A DNA stretch of 64,000 nucleotides from Chryseobacterium cupriresistens. GTDB lineage: Bacteria; Bacteroidota; Bacteroidia; Flavobacteriales; Weeksellaceae. The translations under genes and the position numbers were made by a program. Below, one piece after another: positions 62,959-64,000 of this stretch; within the stretch, counting starts at the first letter, position 1; each line of letters begins with the position of its first letter. The stretch lies in NCBI RefSeq assembly GCF_046614675.1, contig NZ_JBKKJT010000003.1, forward strand, positions 1 to 64,000, in the 5' to 3' direction. The notes under the pieces are model-generated. The model saw nothing but the letters and a program-made list of their open reading frames with translations. It was not told where the DNA came from and searched no databases.

Positions 62959-63402
62959 ATGGTCGGAACAGTACAGGAATCTAAAAAACAATCAGCCCGA
63001 ATCGGGTATTATATTTCGCTTTTCGGAGCAGCACTTATTTTACTGTGGATTGGTATATTCAAATTCACTCCCACAGAAGCAGCTGCAATAAAACCTTTGG
63101 TAGAAAACCATTTCTTAACTTTTTTCGTATATAAGATTATGAGTGCTCAGGCAGTGTCAAATCTTATCGGAGCGATAGAAATTATCATTGCATTACTCCT
63201 GATATTTAGTGCGAGATTTGCTGTACTCAAAAAGTATGCAGGTGTAGGAATGATCGTAACTTTTCTGGTAACATTAAGTTATTTATTGACAACACCGGGA
63301 ATGTGGAAAATAGTAGACGGAGTGCCTGTGACGGATTTCTTTATTCTGAAAGACCTTATGTTTTTAGGATTTGGAGTAATGATCATTCAAAATAATAAGT
63401 AA
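62959..63402 (+). CDS. DUF417 family inner-membrane protein (RclC/YkgB-like)
   Basis: 147 residues with four membrane helices (IGYYISLFGAALILLWIGIF; VSNLIGAIEIIIALLLIF; MIVTFLVTLSYLL; FFILKDLMFLGFGVMII). The family includes E. coli RclC, part of the reactive-chlorine resistance operon. It stands between a zinc anti-sigma-like gene and msrA. Function is inferred from family and neighbours. Confidence 0.85.
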   Translation: MVGTVQESKKQSARIGYYISLFGAALILLWIGIFKFTPTEAAAIKPLVENHFLTFFVYKIMSAQAVSNLIGAIEIIIALLLIFSARFAVLKKYAGVGMIVTFLVTLSYLLTTPGMWKIVDGVPVTDFFILKDLMFLGFGVMIIQNNK

Positions 63403-64000
63403 TGAATAAAAAAGTAAAAATGAAGAATATATTAATTGCACTCGGAATCATTCTGGGTATAGCAGTATTTGCTGCGGAATCAGGGCTTTTCAGAAAAGCG
63501 AAGTCCAATGTAGTGGAAATAAAAAAAGAAAATGAGGAAATTATGGATAACAAGAACGTTAAAGAGATTTATTTTGCAGGTGGATGTTTCTGGGGAACAG
63601 AACATTTTTTTCAACAGATTCGTGGCGTGGTAGGAACAGAAGTTGGTTATGCCAACGGTAATACCAAAAATCCTACTTATGAAGAAGTCGTAAGCCATAC
63701 AACAGGTTTCGCAGAAACCGTAAAAGTAAAATATGATCCTGAACAGGTAGATCTGAAACTATTGATTGATCTGTATTTTAAAACCATTGATCCTACAAGC
63801 AAGGATCAGCAGGGAAATGACAGAGGAAACCAGTACAGAACAGGAATTTATTTCACTGATAAAACAGATGAAGCGGTGGTAAAAGCGGAAGTTCAGAAGC
63901 TGGCAAAGAATTATCATAAACCAGTAGTCGTAGAAACTATTCCATTGAAAAATTTCTACAGGGCTGAAGACTATCATCAGGATTATCTGGATAAAAATCC
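63402..64000 (+). CDS. msrA: Peptide-methionine (S)-S-oxide reductase, truncated by the window edge
   Basis: The frame opens at the ATG overlapping the DUF417 stop codon (TAATG at 63400-63404); a second start at 63420 is possible. It begins with a membrane or export segment (NILIALGIILGIAVFAAES), then the MsrA core: YFAGGCFWGTEHFFQQIRG with the catalytic Cys, GYANGNTKNPTYEEV and DYHQDYLDKN. It repairs oxidised methionine, here probably outside the cytoplasm. The gene continues past 64000. Confidence 0.9.
   Translation, partial: MNKKVKMKNILIALGIILGIAVFAAESGLFRKAKSNVVEIKKENEEIMDNKNVKEIYFAGGCFWGTEHFFQQIRGVVGTEVGYANGNTKNPTYEEVVSHTTGFAETVKVKYDPEQVDLKLLIDLYFKTIDPTSKDQQGNDRGNQYRTGIYFTDKTDEAVVKAEVQKLAKNYHKPVVVETIPLKNFYRAEDYHQDYLDKN

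Overview
The window looks like a chromosomal segment of a Chryseobacterium-like member of the Flavobacteriia (Bacteroidota). The evidence is an AT-rich genome, Bacteroidota-type promoters (TAnnTTTG), weak Shine-Dalgarno signals, many flavobacterial families (DUF1800/DUF1501, DUF5686, DUF1599, DUF4280, a BT_3928-like DoxX protein) and degenerate flavobacterial intergenic repeats. Most of it is ordinary housekeeping sequence. No tRNA, rRNA, CRISPR array or complete mobile element was seen.

Layout. 1-57 is the start of an IS110-family transposase running off the left edge. 598-5593 is an RNA-repair-type neighbourhood: an RtcB ligase and a large protein with a TerD-like domain (MXAN_6230/SCO0854-like) on the minus strand, then a HopJ-family protein and a WYL regulator on the plus strand. 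Between rtcB and the TerD-like gene lies a tandem array of three two-tier hairpins with covarying stems (2370-2537). This is the most unusual object in the window. 6129-8912 is a DUF1800/DUF1501 secreted-protein pair. 9204-17070 holds an outer-membrane protein, glucokinase, two YceI paralogues, a hydrolase, AmtB, serine dehydratase and TyrA, the last behind a possible attenuator. 17296-26653 is an antibacterial-effector island: LysM protein, LysM/PAAR-like DUF4280 protein, a double peptidoglycan-hydrolase effector, then AT-rich lipoprotein genes that are probably immunity or accessory proteins.

26737-33123 carries a cation/proton antiporter, a LytTR two-component pair, alanine dehydrogenase and TsaE. 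33358-42002 carries DnaG (with the zinc ligands lost), ClpP, a phytase-like esterase, TpiA, a TerB-like protein, a DoxX/thioredoxin-like membrane protein, DUF1599 and FolP. 42018-49503 is the branched-chain amino-acid operon ilvE-D-B-N-C-A. It is preceded by two successive leader-peptide attenuators, each with an Ile/Val/Leu-rich leader, a candidate antiterminator and a strong terminator.

49504-51000 is gene-free and made of an approximately 823-bp tandem duplication, each half holding two related units with conserved inverted repeats. 51005-58780 holds an M28 peptidase, a DUF5686 barrel protein, a MauG-type dihaem peroxidase and a PhoX-family protein. 59173-61776 is alaS. 62048-64000 is an ECF sigma factor, a zinc anti-sigma-like protein, a DUF417 (RclC-like) membrane protein and a truncated MsrA, which together suggest an oxidant or hypochlorite response. 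Four copies of an approximately 200-bp dispersed, foldable repeat and two 14-16 bp perfect palindromes are scattered between genes.
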